From the NCBI RefSeq assembly GCF_000007705.1, contig NC_005085.1:2365752-2429751 (forward strand): 64,000 nt of DNA. Direction: 5' to 3'. The position numbers and the translations under genes were made by a program. Shown here one piece after another: positions 26,842 to 34,489 of this stretch. The notes under the pieces are model-generated. The model had not been told where the DNA came from. It ran no database searches and was given only the letters and a program-made list of their open reading frames with translations. Positions within the stretch are counted from its first letter, which is position 1; the number at the start of each line of letters is the position of its first letter. The stretch comes from Chromobacterium violaceum ATCC 12472 (GTDB taxonomy: Bacteria > Pseudomonadota > Gammaproteobacteria > Burkholderiales > Chromobacteriaceae).

Positions 26842-28725
26842 ATGGACAAGACTCGTTGCGCGGAGTGTGGCGTGCGCTGGTTCCAGCGTTTCATCTGGAT
26901 CGGCATCGCCATGAACATGGTATTCGCGATACCGGCGCTGTTCTGGCCGGACTTCCTGAACAGCAGCTTCGGCCTGCCAAGCCAGGCGGTGTATCCGTGG
27001 CTGCAGAACGCCGGCATGCTGCTGGTCGGCGTCAGCCTGTTTTACGCGCCGGCCGGCGTCAGCGCCGTCCGCTACCCGGTGTATTCCTGGCTGTGCGTGC
27101 TGTCCCGGCTGATCGCGGTGGTGTTCTGGATCTACCTGATCCAGACCTCGGGCTATCCGGACGCCTTCAAGCCGCTGCTGTATTCCGACGCCGCGATGTT
27201 CGTCATCCTGGGCGCCTTGTTGTACATCGGCCTGCCGGACCAGCGCCCATGGCCGCTGATCCGCGCCGGCCTGTGCGGCTTGTGGCGCTGCGTGGCCAAG
27301 TGTTTTTCCGGCGCCCGCCGCAAGATCGCCATCGCCGTGGTGCTGGTGTTGGCCTTCGTCGGCTACGAGGCTTGGGCCAATCTGCTGCGCGAGGTGCCGC
27401 AGCCGCCCATCCAGTCCGATGTCGACCACTTCAAGTACGCGGCGATAGGCCTGGGGCCGGACGCGCGCATTCCCTTGTATGTGTTCTCGGTGCTGCCGCA
27501 GGTGTGCGCTGCCCGCATGCCCAGGCTCGGCACCGGCTGGCAGGCGTTCGGTTTCATTTACGAAGGCGGGCATGATCTGCCCATAGGCCTGGCCAAGCGG
27601 CAGATAGGCTACCCGTCGGTGGAGCCCAATTGCGCGCTGTGCCATACCGGCATGTACCGCAAGAGCGCCGACGACGTGCCGGTGCCGGTGCCCACCGCGC
27701 CGGCGGCGCTGCTCAACCTGGAGTCGTTCCAGTGGTTCCTGTACGACTGCGCCGGCGATCCGGACTTCAACGCCAAGGTGATGAACGCCATCGAGCAGCA
27801 TTACGACCTGGGTCCGATAGAAAAGCTGTTCTACCGCTTCCTGATCGTGCCGGCCACGCGCCAGGCCTTCCTGAAGCAGAAGCAACAGTATGCGTGGCAG
27901 AAGCTGCGGCCGGTTCAGGGACCGGGCCGCACCGATACCTTCAACCCCACCAAGATGGCGGTGTTCGGCTTCCCCGACGACTCCACCATCGGCACCGTCG
28001 ACCTGCCGCAGATCTGGAACCAGAAGCCGCGCGAGTCGCTGTACCTGCACTGGGACGGCAACAACAACGACATCAAGGAGCGCAATTACGCGGCGGCGAT
28101 GGCAGTGGGCGCGACGCCGCAGTCGGTGCTGCCGGCCGAATTCAAGCGCGTGACCGACTGGCTGCTCGCGCATCCTTCGCCCAAGTGGCCGTTCGGCGGC
28201 CTGGATCAGGTGCGCGCGCACCGCGGCCAGGCGCTGTGGGAGAAGAATTGCGCCGGCTGCCATGACTTCGGCAAGGCCGATACCGGGCAGGTGACGGTGG
28301 GGCTGGACGAGCTGGGCACCGACCCCTACCGCGTCAACTCCTTCACCGTCGGCCTGGTGGACAAGTTCCACGAGTTCAAGAAGCCGCCGTTCGACTTCGG
28401 CGCGTACCGCAAGACGCAAAGCTACAGCAATACGCCGACCGACGGCATCTGGCTGCGCGCGCCTTACCTGCACAACGGCTCGGTGCCGACGCTGTGGGAC
28501 CTGCTGCAGAAGCCGGACAAGCGGCCCAAGGCGTTCTATCGCGGCTCCAGCGTATTCGACACCCGCAACGTCGGCTTCATTACAGCCGGACCGGAGGTCA
28601 AGGGCGGCGGTTATTTCAAGTTCGACACCCGTCTGCCGGGCAACCACAACACCGGCCACGAGTACGGAACCGATCTGTCCGACAGCGAGAAGTGGGATCT
28701 GATCGAGTACATGAAAACCTTGTGA
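26842..28725 (+). CDS. Membrane-anchored di-haem cytochrome c
   Basis: A 627-residue protein. The first 160 or so residues contain about four transmembrane helices resembling a small DoxX-like membrane domain, and another hydrophobic segment lies near residues 155-175. The rest is a large periplasmic domain with two haem-attachment motifs, CALCH (Cys264) and CAGCH (Cys470). The C-terminal region (APYLHNGSVPTLWDLL) is like the closing segment of di-haem peroxidase-type and related cytochromes. The N-terminal CAEC pair is not a haem motif. It follows the GMC-hydrolase gene by 75 bases and is the likely electron acceptor for its flavin (inference). Confidence 0.82.
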   Translation: MDKTRCAECGVRWFQRFIWIGIAMNMVFAIPALFWPDFLNSSFGLPSQAVYPWLQNAGMLLVGVSLFYAPAGVSAVRYPVYSWLCVLSRLIAVVFWIYLIQTSGYPDAFKPLLYSDAAMFVILGALLYIGLPDQRPWPLIRAGLCGLWRCVAKCFSGARRKIAIAVVLVLAFVGYEAWANLLREVPQPPIQSDVDHFKYAAIGLGPDARIPLYVFSVLPQVCAARMPRLGTGWQAFGFIYEGGHDLPIGLAKRQIGYPSVEPNCALCHTGMYRKSADDVPVPVPTAPAALLNLESFQWFLYDCAGDPDFNAKVMNAIEQHYDLGPIEKLFYRFLIVPATRQAFLKQKQQYAWQKLRPVQGPGRTDTFNPTKMAVFGFPDDSTIGTVDLPQIWNQKPRESLYLHWDGNNNDIKERNYAAAMAVGATPQSVLPAEFKRVTDWLLAHPSPKWPFGGLDQVRAHRGQALWEKNCAGCHDFGKADTGQVTVGLDELGTDPYRVNSFTVGLVDKFHEFKKPPFDFGAYRKTQSYSNTPTDGIWLRAPYLHNGSVPTLWDLLQKPDKRPKAFYRGSSVFDTRNVGFITAGPEVKGGGYFKFDTRLPGNHNTGHEYGTDLSDSEKWDLIEYMKTL

Positions 28726-28758
28726 GCGGTAAGCACCGGATAGCGAGCGGAGGCGGAA

Positions 28759-29946
28759 ATGGGCATGTTCGACGATTGGCGCAAGCGGGTAGAGGATGAT
28801 CTCGTCGGCGCGCAGCAAGCGCTGGAGCAGAAGCAGCAGTTGTTGGAGCGGCTGAAGCAGGTGCACCAGCAGGCGCTGGACCTGATAGACAGCGGCTCCA
28901 CCGTGCCGATAGACATTCCCTGGGAGTTCGCCCATGGCTTGTCCATCCTGGAAGGCGTGGTGGATGGCAGGCATCTGCCGTCCACCGAGGCGGAGCTGCC
29001 CACGCGGGTGATGGATGACGGCACCTTGCTGGGCTGTCGAAAATGGGAACTGCTGGACCCGCAGTGGGGCGAGGCGCTGGTGGAGTGGTTCGAGCATCTG
29101 CTGAATCGGGCGCCCTGGGCGGCCAGCCCCAACCATGTGGCCATGCCCGACAAAGTCAGCCTCAATATCGCCGGCGACTGGGGAAGCGGCGACTACATCG
29201 CCGCCAAGGTGGCGAAGGCGATGGAAGCGAAGCCCGCCGACTATACGGTGCATCTGGGCGATGTTTACTATGCGGGCTCCGCCCCGGACGAGCTGCGCGA
29301 CTTCGCCGCCTGGCCGGCTGGAGCGCACGGCCAGTTCACGTTGAACTCCAATCACGAGATGTACAACGGCGCCTTCGGCTATTTCAAGGAGCTGGGTTTG
29401 CGCTTTCCCCTGCAGCAGGGCACCAGCTACTTCAGCCTGTACAACCACAATTGGCTGATTCTGGGGTTGGATACCGCTTACTGGTCGGAGAAGTTCAATC
29501 TCTACATGGACGGCGCGCTGGGCGACGCGCAGACCGCGTGGCTGAAAACGGTGACAGCCGGCTGGCAGGGCAAGATTATGCTGCTGTCCCACCACCAGGG
29601 CTACGCCATGGACGGCTCGGCCACGACGCCGTTGTACCAGGAGGTGGTGGCCGCGCTGGGGCGGGAACCGGACTACTGGTATTGGGGGCATTTGCACAAC
29701 GTCATCTGCTACCGGCAGCAGGGCAAGCTGCTGGCCCGCTGCGTCGGCCATGGCGCGATTCCGTACGGACCCGCCAAAGTGTTGGACGGCAAGCCGCAGG
29801 TGGCATGGGCGGAAACGCGGTCCGCAGACGACAGCCAGTACCCGGAGCGGGTATTGAACGGCTTTGTCAGGCTGGAGCTGAACGGCGAGGCGTTGACGGA
29901 GATTTTCTACGACGAGAATGGCTACCAGAGGTGGCCCGAGCCTTAG
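28759..29946 (+). CDS. Calcineurin-like metallophosphoesterase
   Basis: A 395-residue cytosolic protein. An N-terminal helix (about residues 1-50, coiled-coil-like) and a linker come before the metallophosphatase core. The metal-binding motifs are all present in order: GDWGSGD, HLGDVYYAG, NSNHEM, LLSHHQG and WGHLHN. The Gly of GNHD/E is replaced by Ser. It starts 33 bases after the cytochrome gene with the ribosome-binding site GGAGGCGGAA. The likely substrate is a phosphomonoester or phosphodiester, not predictable here. Its constant company with the GMC fusion and cytochrome suggests one pathway. Confidence 0.85.
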   Translation: MGMFDDWRKRVEDDLVGAQQALEQKQQLLERLKQVHQQALDLIDSGSTVPIDIPWEFAHGLSILEGVVDGRHLPSTEAELPTRVMDDGTLLGCRKWELLDPQWGEALVEWFEHLLNRAPWAASPNHVAMPDKVSLNIAGDWGSGDYIAAKVAKAMEAKPADYTVHLGDVYYAGSAPDELRDFAAWPAGAHGQFTLNSNHEMYNGAFGYFKELGLRFPLQQGTSYFSLYNHNWLILGLDTAYWSEKFNLYMDGALGDAQTAWLKTVTAGWQGKIMLLSHHQGYAMDGSATTPLYQEVVAALGREPDYWYWGHLHNVICYRQQGKLLARCVGHGAIPYGPAKVLDGKPQVAWAETRSADDSQYPERVLNGFVRLELNGEALTEIFYDENGYQRWPEP

Positions 29947-29958
29947 CCGGCGAGCGGG

Positions 29959-30465
29959 TCAGCCGGGCTCGCTGACGGCGCGGCTGCCCTCTATCTCCAG
30001 CACCACGGTATGCGCCAGCGTTTTCAGATGCCTTTTCTCCTCTCCGGCCAGGCGCTTGGGCTTGGGGTCGATCAGGCACAGCGTGCCGATGGTGTGGCCG
30101 GACGACAGCTTCAACGGCGCGCCGGCGTAGAAACGGATATTGGGATCGCCAAGCACCATCGGATTGTCACTGAAGCGGTTGTCGTTGCTGGCGTCCGGTA
30201 TTTCCAAGATGTCGTCGCCGAGAATGGCATGTGCGCAGAAGCTGATGTCGCGCGGCGTTTCGCTCGCGTCCAGCCCGCAGCGGGATTTGAACCACAGGCG
30301 GTCGCTGTCCACCAGGCTGATCAGCGCGATCTTGACTGCGAAGCGGGAGCGGCAGTAGGCGGTGATCGCGTCGTAGCGTTCTTCCGGATCGGTATCCAGG
30401 ATCAGCAACTCTTGCAGCACCCGGACGCGTTCTGCCTCGTTGGTGGGAATGCCGGGGGATTGCAT
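29959..30465 (-). CDS. GAF-domain protein
   Basis: A 168-residue soluble protein consisting of one GAF domain (LLILDTDPEERYDAITAYCRSRF, IALISLVDSDRLWFKSRCGLD, FCAHAILGDDILEIPDA, FYAGAPLKLSSGHTIGTLCLID). This is the type usually placed at the N-terminus of sensor kinases or diguanylate cyclases, but it stands alone here. The Cys-His pair (FCAH) is typical of this subgroup. It is convergent with the phosphoesterase gene, with 12 bases between the stops. A GAGG ribosome-binding site precedes the ATG. Confidence 0.85.
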   Translation of the reverse strand: MQSPGIPTNEAERVRVLQELLILDTDPEERYDAITAYCRSRFAVKIALISLVDSDRLWFKSRCGLDASETPRDISFCAHAILGDDILEIPDASNDNRFSDNPMVLGDPNIRFYAGAPLKLSSGHTIGTLCLIDPKPKRLAGEEKRHLKTLAHTVVLEIEGSRAVSEPG

Positions 30466-30663
30466 GATGACCTCGCGGTGTGGGGGGTGATGTGAGTATA
30501 GGCGGCGATGCGGGCAGTAATGCCATTGCGCGATGCCATTGCAATGTTAATAGCATAAATAATACTAAGCGAGATTAGAACTTGCCGGCATTTCATGCGT
30601 CTGTGATTTTGTTAGGGCATTTGCTCTAGCATTGCGATTTTTCCAACGACAAAGGAGATGCAG

Positions 30664-30795
30664 ATGAACGATCCAATCCAAAGCGCGGATATCGAGCTGG
30701 ATGCCTGGTTCCAGGAAGAAACCTTCGCCGAAGCGGTGGAAATGATGCAGGACAAGGCCGTCGTGCCGTTCGGCACCGCATTGTGGCCGGTCTGA
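30664..30795 (+). CDS. 43-residue acidic peptide, possible peptide precursor
   Basis: A short gene with a strong ribosome-binding site (AAAGGAG, 30651-30657, seven bases before the ATG) and its own intrinsic terminator 28 bases downstream. The peptide begins MNDPIQSADIELDAWFQEE, has an acidic amphipathic middle, and ends VVPFGTALWPV. The acidic helical front plus a hydrophobic Gly/Pro/Trp tail is reminiscent of precursor peptides of ribosomally made natural products, but no modification enzyme is recognised beside it. The next gene downstream encodes a peptidase-like protein. Function is unknown. The upstream 198 bp are AT-rich relative to the window. Confidence 0.5.
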   Translation: MNDPIQSADIELDAWFQEETFAEAVEMMQDKAVVPFGTALWPV

Positions 30796-30823
30796 TAGGC
30801 ATCAGCCGAATCCGTGTCTGACG

Positions 30824-30849
30824 ACGGGGCCCTGGCGGCCCCGTTTTTT
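30824..30849 (+). terminator. Terminator after the small peptide gene
   Basis: ACGGGGCC (30824-30831) and GGCCCCGT (30837-30844), 5-nt loop, with six T residues ending at 30849. It separates the peptide gene from the M29-like gene, which either needs its own promoter or depends on read-through. Confidence 0.8.
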
Positions 30850-30973
30850 AGAGCCGCCGACAAAAAACGGATCCTGGACTGCGCCTCCCTGCGTCGAACG
30901 ATTGGCACGGCCCGCGGCGCTTTGGACCAGAGGCTCCGCGAGTTTTTGTCAGCGGACCTTGGGAGAAAGCTGA

Positions 30974-31966
30974 ATGCGCATCACCACCGAAGAGCGGGCG
31001 CGAAGCGTCCGCAATATGTACGCCTGCCTGGCGCTGCATCCGGCGGCCAGGGACAAGGCGGCCTCGGGAGAGCCCATCCGCCTGTTGCTGGGATTCGACG
31101 CGTTTCACGGCGAGGTCGCCGCGGACATCGCCGAGGGTGCCGGGGAGAGCATGGCCGCGGACATCCGCCTGGCAGAGTTGGAGTGCGAGAGCGCGGACGC
31201 GCTGACCGCCGCCATCGAACAATGCGATGTCTTCATTTTCCTGTACCGCTCGTCCACGTTGCCGTCTGTCGATCCGCGCGGCCCGGCCTTCCTGCTGCCG
31301 ATCAAGCACGCGATGCAGTCCCATTGGAAGAAATCCATCTTGTTCAAGGACTACGGGGCCTATTTCTACGAGGCGTTCTCCGAGCCGCGGGCGCGGATGG
31401 CGGAGCGCAATCGCCGCCTGATCGCGCTGGCGGAGCAAGCCGGATACGTGGCGTTCGAGCAGGAGGGCGGCGGATGGCTCCGCGGCTCGATCCGGCCCGA
31501 TCAATCCTGGACCTCGATAGACGGCGACGGCAATGTCGACCTCGTTCCTGGAGAGATCGCCACCTCCCTTCCCGATCTGAAGGGCGAGGTGCGTTTCAGC
31601 GGCGCCTTTCTCAGCACGATACCGTTCGCCGCCAAGTACGGCGTGGTCCGCGATTTCGCGACGCTGCGCATCCGCGATGGCCGGGTGGCGGACTTCAGTT
31701 GCGGCGACGCGCGCTTCTCGGCGGATTTCGACAAGTATCTGAGCGCCAACCCCGGCAACGCCGCTGTGGCGGAGTTCGGCATCGGCACCAACTGCGGGGT
31801 GAAGGGACTGTACGGACTCAACGCCGGCTTCGAGGAGCGCCACCCAGGACTGCATCTGGGCCTGGGCGGCGGCGAGCTGGGCAGCCATCACTTGGACCTG
31901 ATCTTTTCCGGCGGCCGGCTGCGCTTCGGCGACAAGGTCTTCTTCGACGGCGGCTTTTCGATTTAG
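30974..31966 (+). CDS. M29 aminopeptidase-like metalloprotein
   Basis: A 330-residue protein. The C-terminal half resembles M29 (thermophilic-type) aminopeptidases and the related 2,5-dihydroxypyridine dioxygenases. The potential metal ligands are E267 in AEFGIGTN, H294 in GLHLGLGGG, and H306 with D308 in SHHLDLIFSGG. The N-terminal half (about 1-150) is divergent. The ATG at 30974 follows GGGAGAAAGCTGA. The stop codon overlaps the stop of the convergent gene by 2 bases. A role in trimming or modifying the 43-residue peptide encoded just upstream is possible but unproven. Confidence 0.65.
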   Translation: MRITTEERARSVRNMYACLALHPAARDKAASGEPIRLLLGFDAFHGEVAADIAEGAGESMAADIRLAELECESADALTAAIEQCDVFIFLYRSSTLPSVDPRGPAFLLPIKHAMQSHWKKSILFKDYGAYFYEAFSEPRARMAERNRRLIALAEQAGYVAFEQEGGGWLRGSIRPDQSWTSIDGDGNVDLVPGEIATSLPDLKGEVRFSGAFLSTIPFAAKYGVVRDFATLRIRDGRVADFSCGDARFSADFDKYLSANPGNAAVAEFGIGTNCGVKGLYGLNAGFEERHPGLHLGLGGGELGSHHLDLIFSGGRLRFGDKVFFDGGFSI

Positions 31967-32232
31967 CTGAATACCGCGGTGAAGTCGTCGGGGATGTTCA
32001 GCCGGTATTCCCCATCCACCAGGACGAAATAGCAGTTCAGCTGGTTCGCGGCCTGGTTGGCGTCGGTGTCCAGCACGTCGCCGGGGACTTGTATGGTGTC
32101 GAAGACGATCACGCCGGAATTGACGGTCTGGCCCGCCGGCACATCGAAGGCGTTTCCGGGCGCGTCGGGCACGACGCGGATGGTGACGGCGGTGTTGTTG
32201 GTAAGAGGGCAGTTGTTCAGCGCGAGCGACAT
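31963..32232 (-). CDS. Hypothetical 89-residue protein
   Basis: Begins MSLALNNCPLTNNTAVTIRVVPDAPGN and is rich in beta-strand-forming residues, Asn and Val (FDVPAGQTVNSGVIVFDTIQVPGDV). No signal peptide or membrane segment is seen, and there are two cysteines. CTGGAGA precedes the ATG. Upstream in-frame ATG codons lack a ribosome-binding site and are rejected. It is convergent with the M29-like gene, sharing 2 bases of the stop codons. Not recognised. Confidence 0.5.
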   Translation of the reverse strand: MSLALNNCPLTNNTAVTIRVVPDAPGNAFDVPAGQTVNSGVIVFDTIQVPGDVLDTDANQAANQLNCYFVLVDGEYRLNIPDDFTAVFS

Positions 32233-32324
32233 GGCGGTCTCCAGAGCGGGGCCGTCGCGGAATGCGCCGGCTCGCTCCATGGACGCTGGCTGAGGCCGGA
32301 TGCGAAGCCTCGCGCGGCGCTTGC

Positions 32325-32654
32325 TCAGCCCGGGTCCAGCCGGCACGCCTTGCCGGTGCCGGCGAAGCCGCCGTACAGCTTCATCTGGTCCGGCGTTTTG
32401 CGGGAAATGTAAAAACTGTCCGGCAGCGATTTTCCCGCCAGCGGCTTGGGCCAGGTCAGCAGGCCTTTCTCGTCCATATATCCCTTGAAGCGCTCACCGC
32501 CGCGGAATACTTCCACCGTCTGGGTGCGGCGGTCGAAGCTGAACCGAATCTGGTCTTCGCAGTGGTAGCTGGCCTGGATGCGTTGCGGCGGCTGGCAGCC
32601 GCCGAGCGCGGCCAGCAGCAGGCAGGCCGCGGACAGGCGGAAGGGGGTGGACAT
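32325..32654 (-). CDS. Small lipoprotein, possibly MliC-like
   Basis: A 109-residue protein with a lipoprotein signal peptide (FRLSAACLLLAALGGC, lipobox LGGC). The mature part has two further cysteines (YHCEDQ and KACRLD). Its beta-rich pattern (IRFSFDRRTQTVEVFRGGERFKGYM, FYISRKTPDQMKLYGG) recalls the MliC/PliC family of C-type lysozyme inhibitors. The resemblance is weak and the assignment is tentative. It lies 92 bases upstream of the 89-residue gene on the same strand. Confidence 0.55.
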   Translation of the reverse strand: MSTPFRLSAACLLLAALGGCQPPQRIQASYHCEDQIRFSFDRRTQTVEVFRGGERFKGYMDEKGLLTWPKPLAGKSLPDSFYISRKTPDQMKLYGGFAGTGKACRLDPG

Positions 32655-32925
32655 GGCTTGAAGCTTTCTGCTGGTGGAACCGGGGGCACACTATACCACG
32701 CGCGGGCCAGCCGCCCGGCCCAGGTGCCGCGGCGTTATCGTTTGCGCCGTCGAATTTTCCCTGTCGAAACGACGATATTGATTTAGGGTATTTACTTTAT
32801 TTTTACAGTAAACCATCTGGAAACATCGAGGCTTTGACCATTATCTTGCGGGTTCCAGTCGGACAATCGGCAGCAGGAATATAAAAACACGCCGATTGCA
32901 TACCTTCGCTTACAAAGGAGAACCC

Positions 32926-33297
32926 ATGGAGGAGTTGGTCAACGCCATCAACGGCGTGGTCTGGAGTCCGGCGCTGATTTACCTGTGCCTGGGCGTGGGC
33001 CTGTATTTTTCGCTGCGCACCCGTTTTCTGCAACTGAGGCATTTCCAGGAAATGCTGCGCCTGATGTTCAACCGCCAGAGCAGCAGTGCCGGCGTGTCGT
33101 CGTTCCAGGCGCTGGCGATGACGCTGGCGGGGAGGGTGGGCACCGGCAATATCGCCGGCGTGGCCACCGCCATCACCTTCGGCGGGCCGGGCGCGATGTT
33201 CTGGATGTGGCTGGTGGCCTTTCTCGGCGCCAGCTCCGCTTTTGTCGAATCGACGCTGGGCCAGGTGTACAAGGAGAAGATAGACGGCCAGCGACGT
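32926..33297 (+). pseudogene. Sodium:alanine/glycine symporter (AGCS), 5' part, split by IS
   Basis: The N-terminal 124 codons of an AGCS-family transporter (MEELVNAINGVVWSPALIYLCLGVGLYFSLRTRFLQL, the MTLAGRVGTGNIAGVATAITFGGPGAMFWMWLVAF signature) preceded by AAAGGAGAACCC. The reading frame runs into the IS left end at 33298 and stops after a few foreign codons at 33313-33315. Removing the IS and one copy of the ACGT duplication rejoins it in frame with the downstream part as a protein of about 504 residues, normal for the family. The transporter should be inactive in this form. Confidence 0.92.
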
Positions 33298-33358
33298 CCC
33301 CCCGGTATTGAGTAGCACGTGACTTTAGAGTCCAATCAACCACACACGGAGATTGGAT

Positions 33359-33622
33359 ATGAAGAAACGATTCACCGAAGAACAGATCATCGGCTTCCTG
33401 CGCGAAGCCGACGCGGGAATGCCCATTGCCGAACTGTGCCGCAAGCACGCCTTCTCGGAAGCCAGCTATTACCTCTGGCGCAACAAATTCGGCGGAATGA
33501 ATGTCTCGGAGGCCAAGCGTCTCAAGGAGCTGGAGACAGAGAATGCGCGCCTGAAAAAACTCTTGGCCGAGACCATGCTCGAGAACGAGATTGCCAAAGA
33601 AGCCCTGAGAAAAAAGTGGTGA
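33359..33622 (+). CDS. IS3-family transposase OrfA
   Basis: An 87-residue protein with a helix-turn-helix DNA-binding part ([42 protein letters not shown]) and a C-terminal leucine-zipper-like helix ([21 protein letters not shown]). It binds the IS ends and regulates transposition. The A-AAA-AAG heptamer at 33610-33616 near its end allows -1 frameshifting into orfB to give the OrfAB transposase. Confidence 0.93.
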   Translation: MKKRFTEEQIIGFLREADAGMPIAELCRKHAFSEASYYLWRNKFGGMNVSEAKRLKELETENARLKKLLAETMLENEIAKEALRKKW

Positions 33623-34479
33623 GCGCACCGTCACGGCGGGAGCTGGTGCGCCATCTGGTGGGCAAAGGGCTCAGCGAGCGCAAATCGCTGCGCCTGGCCG
33701 GCATGAGTCCCAGTTCATTCCGCTATCAGCCCGCCACCGATCGCAATGCCGTCTTGAAAGCGAAGATCATCGCGCTTGCGCAACGGCACCGACGCTACGG
33801 CGCCGGCATGATCTATTTGAAACTGCGGCAGAGCGGCATGGTGGTCAATCACAAGCGGGTGGATCGGCTCTATGCTGAGGCCGGTCTGCAAATTCGCCGG
33901 CGCAAGCGCAAGAAAATCCCTGTGGCCGACCGTCACCCACTGGCCCGTCCTTTGGCCGCCAATCAGGTCTGGTCGATGGACTTTGTGTTCGACCGAACGG
34001 CAGAGGGGCGGGTCATCAAAAATCTGACGGTAGTCGATGATGCCACGCATGAGGCAGTCGCCATTGTTCCGGAACGTGCGATGGGAGGTCTGCATCTGAC
34101 CCGCGTCCTCGACCAGCTGGCGCAGACACGTGGCTTGCCCAAAGCCATCCGGACCGATAACGGCAAGGAATTCTGCAGCCGAGCGATGTTGACCTGGGCA
34201 CACGCTCGTGGGGTGCAGCTCTTTCTGATCGAGCCAGGCAAGCCGAATCAGAACGCTTACATCGAATCATTTAACGGGCGCTTCCGGGATGAGTGCCTGA
34301 ACGAACACTGGTTCACCAGCCTGCGCCATGCCCAGGTCGTCATCGAAGCCTGGCGTAGGGAATACAACAACGAAAGGCCCAAGAAAGCACTGGGTGGTTT
34401 GACGCCAGCTGCCTATGCCGAATCACTTGCAGAGAAATCAGGTCAATTAAGCCCGGACTCTAAAGCTCTCTGCTACTGA
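33616..34479 (+). CDS. IS3-family transposase OrfB (made as OrfAB by -1 frameshift)
   Basis: About 287 residues in the -1 frame from the slippery site, or from one of the two GTG codons at 33616/33619. It contains the HTH_21-type segment ([16 protein letters not shown]) and the rve integrase core with the DDE triad: D in [10 protein letters not shown] in IRTDNGKEF, and E in [23 protein letters not shown]. The K/R residue seven after the Glu is kept. The stop codon lies within the right inverted repeat. The catalytic core is intact. Confidence 0.92.
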   Translation: MVSAPSRRELVRHLVGKGLSERKSLRLAGMSPSSFRYQPATDRNAVLKAKIIALAQRHRRYGAGMIYLKLRQSGMVVNHKRVDRLYAEAGLQIRRRKRKKIPVADRHPLARPLAANQVWSMDFVFDRTAEGRVIKNLTVVDDATHEAVAIVPERAMGGLHLTRVLDQLAQTRGLPKAIRTDNGKEFCSRAMLTWAHARGVQLFLIEPGKPNQNAYIESFNGRFRDECLNEHWFTSLRHAQVVIEAWRREYNNERPKKALGGLTPAAYAESLAEKSGQLSPDSKALCY

Positions 34480-34489
34480 AAGTGGGGGG

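Larger units (their letters stand above)
33298..34489 (+). mobile_element. IS3-family insertion sequence, IS407 group, complete
   Basis: A 1192-bp element with imperfect terminal inverted repeats. The left end is 33298-33333 and the right end is 34455-34489. Both begin CCCCCC when read inward and end in CTTTAGAGTCC, with scattered mismatches between. The flanking direct repeats ACGT (33294-33297 and 34490-34493) form a 4-bp target duplication, usual for this group. It carries overlapping orfA and orfB in -1 relative frame with a slippery heptamer. Both frames and both ends look intact, so it may still move. Confidence 0.93.

Noticed and set aside
26872..26880. CAEC near the N-terminus of the cytochrome c as a third haem motif
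   Set aside because: It lacks the histidine of CxxCH and lies on the cytoplasmic side, before the first membrane helix.
23308..29751. A single open frame of over 2100 codons on the minus strand, opposite the GMC-cytochrome-phosphoesterase genes
   Set aside because: It is antisense to three genes with clear family motifs. High GC leaves few stop codons on the opposite strand. The translation is low-complexity and rich in His, Arg, Gln and Val, with no domain.
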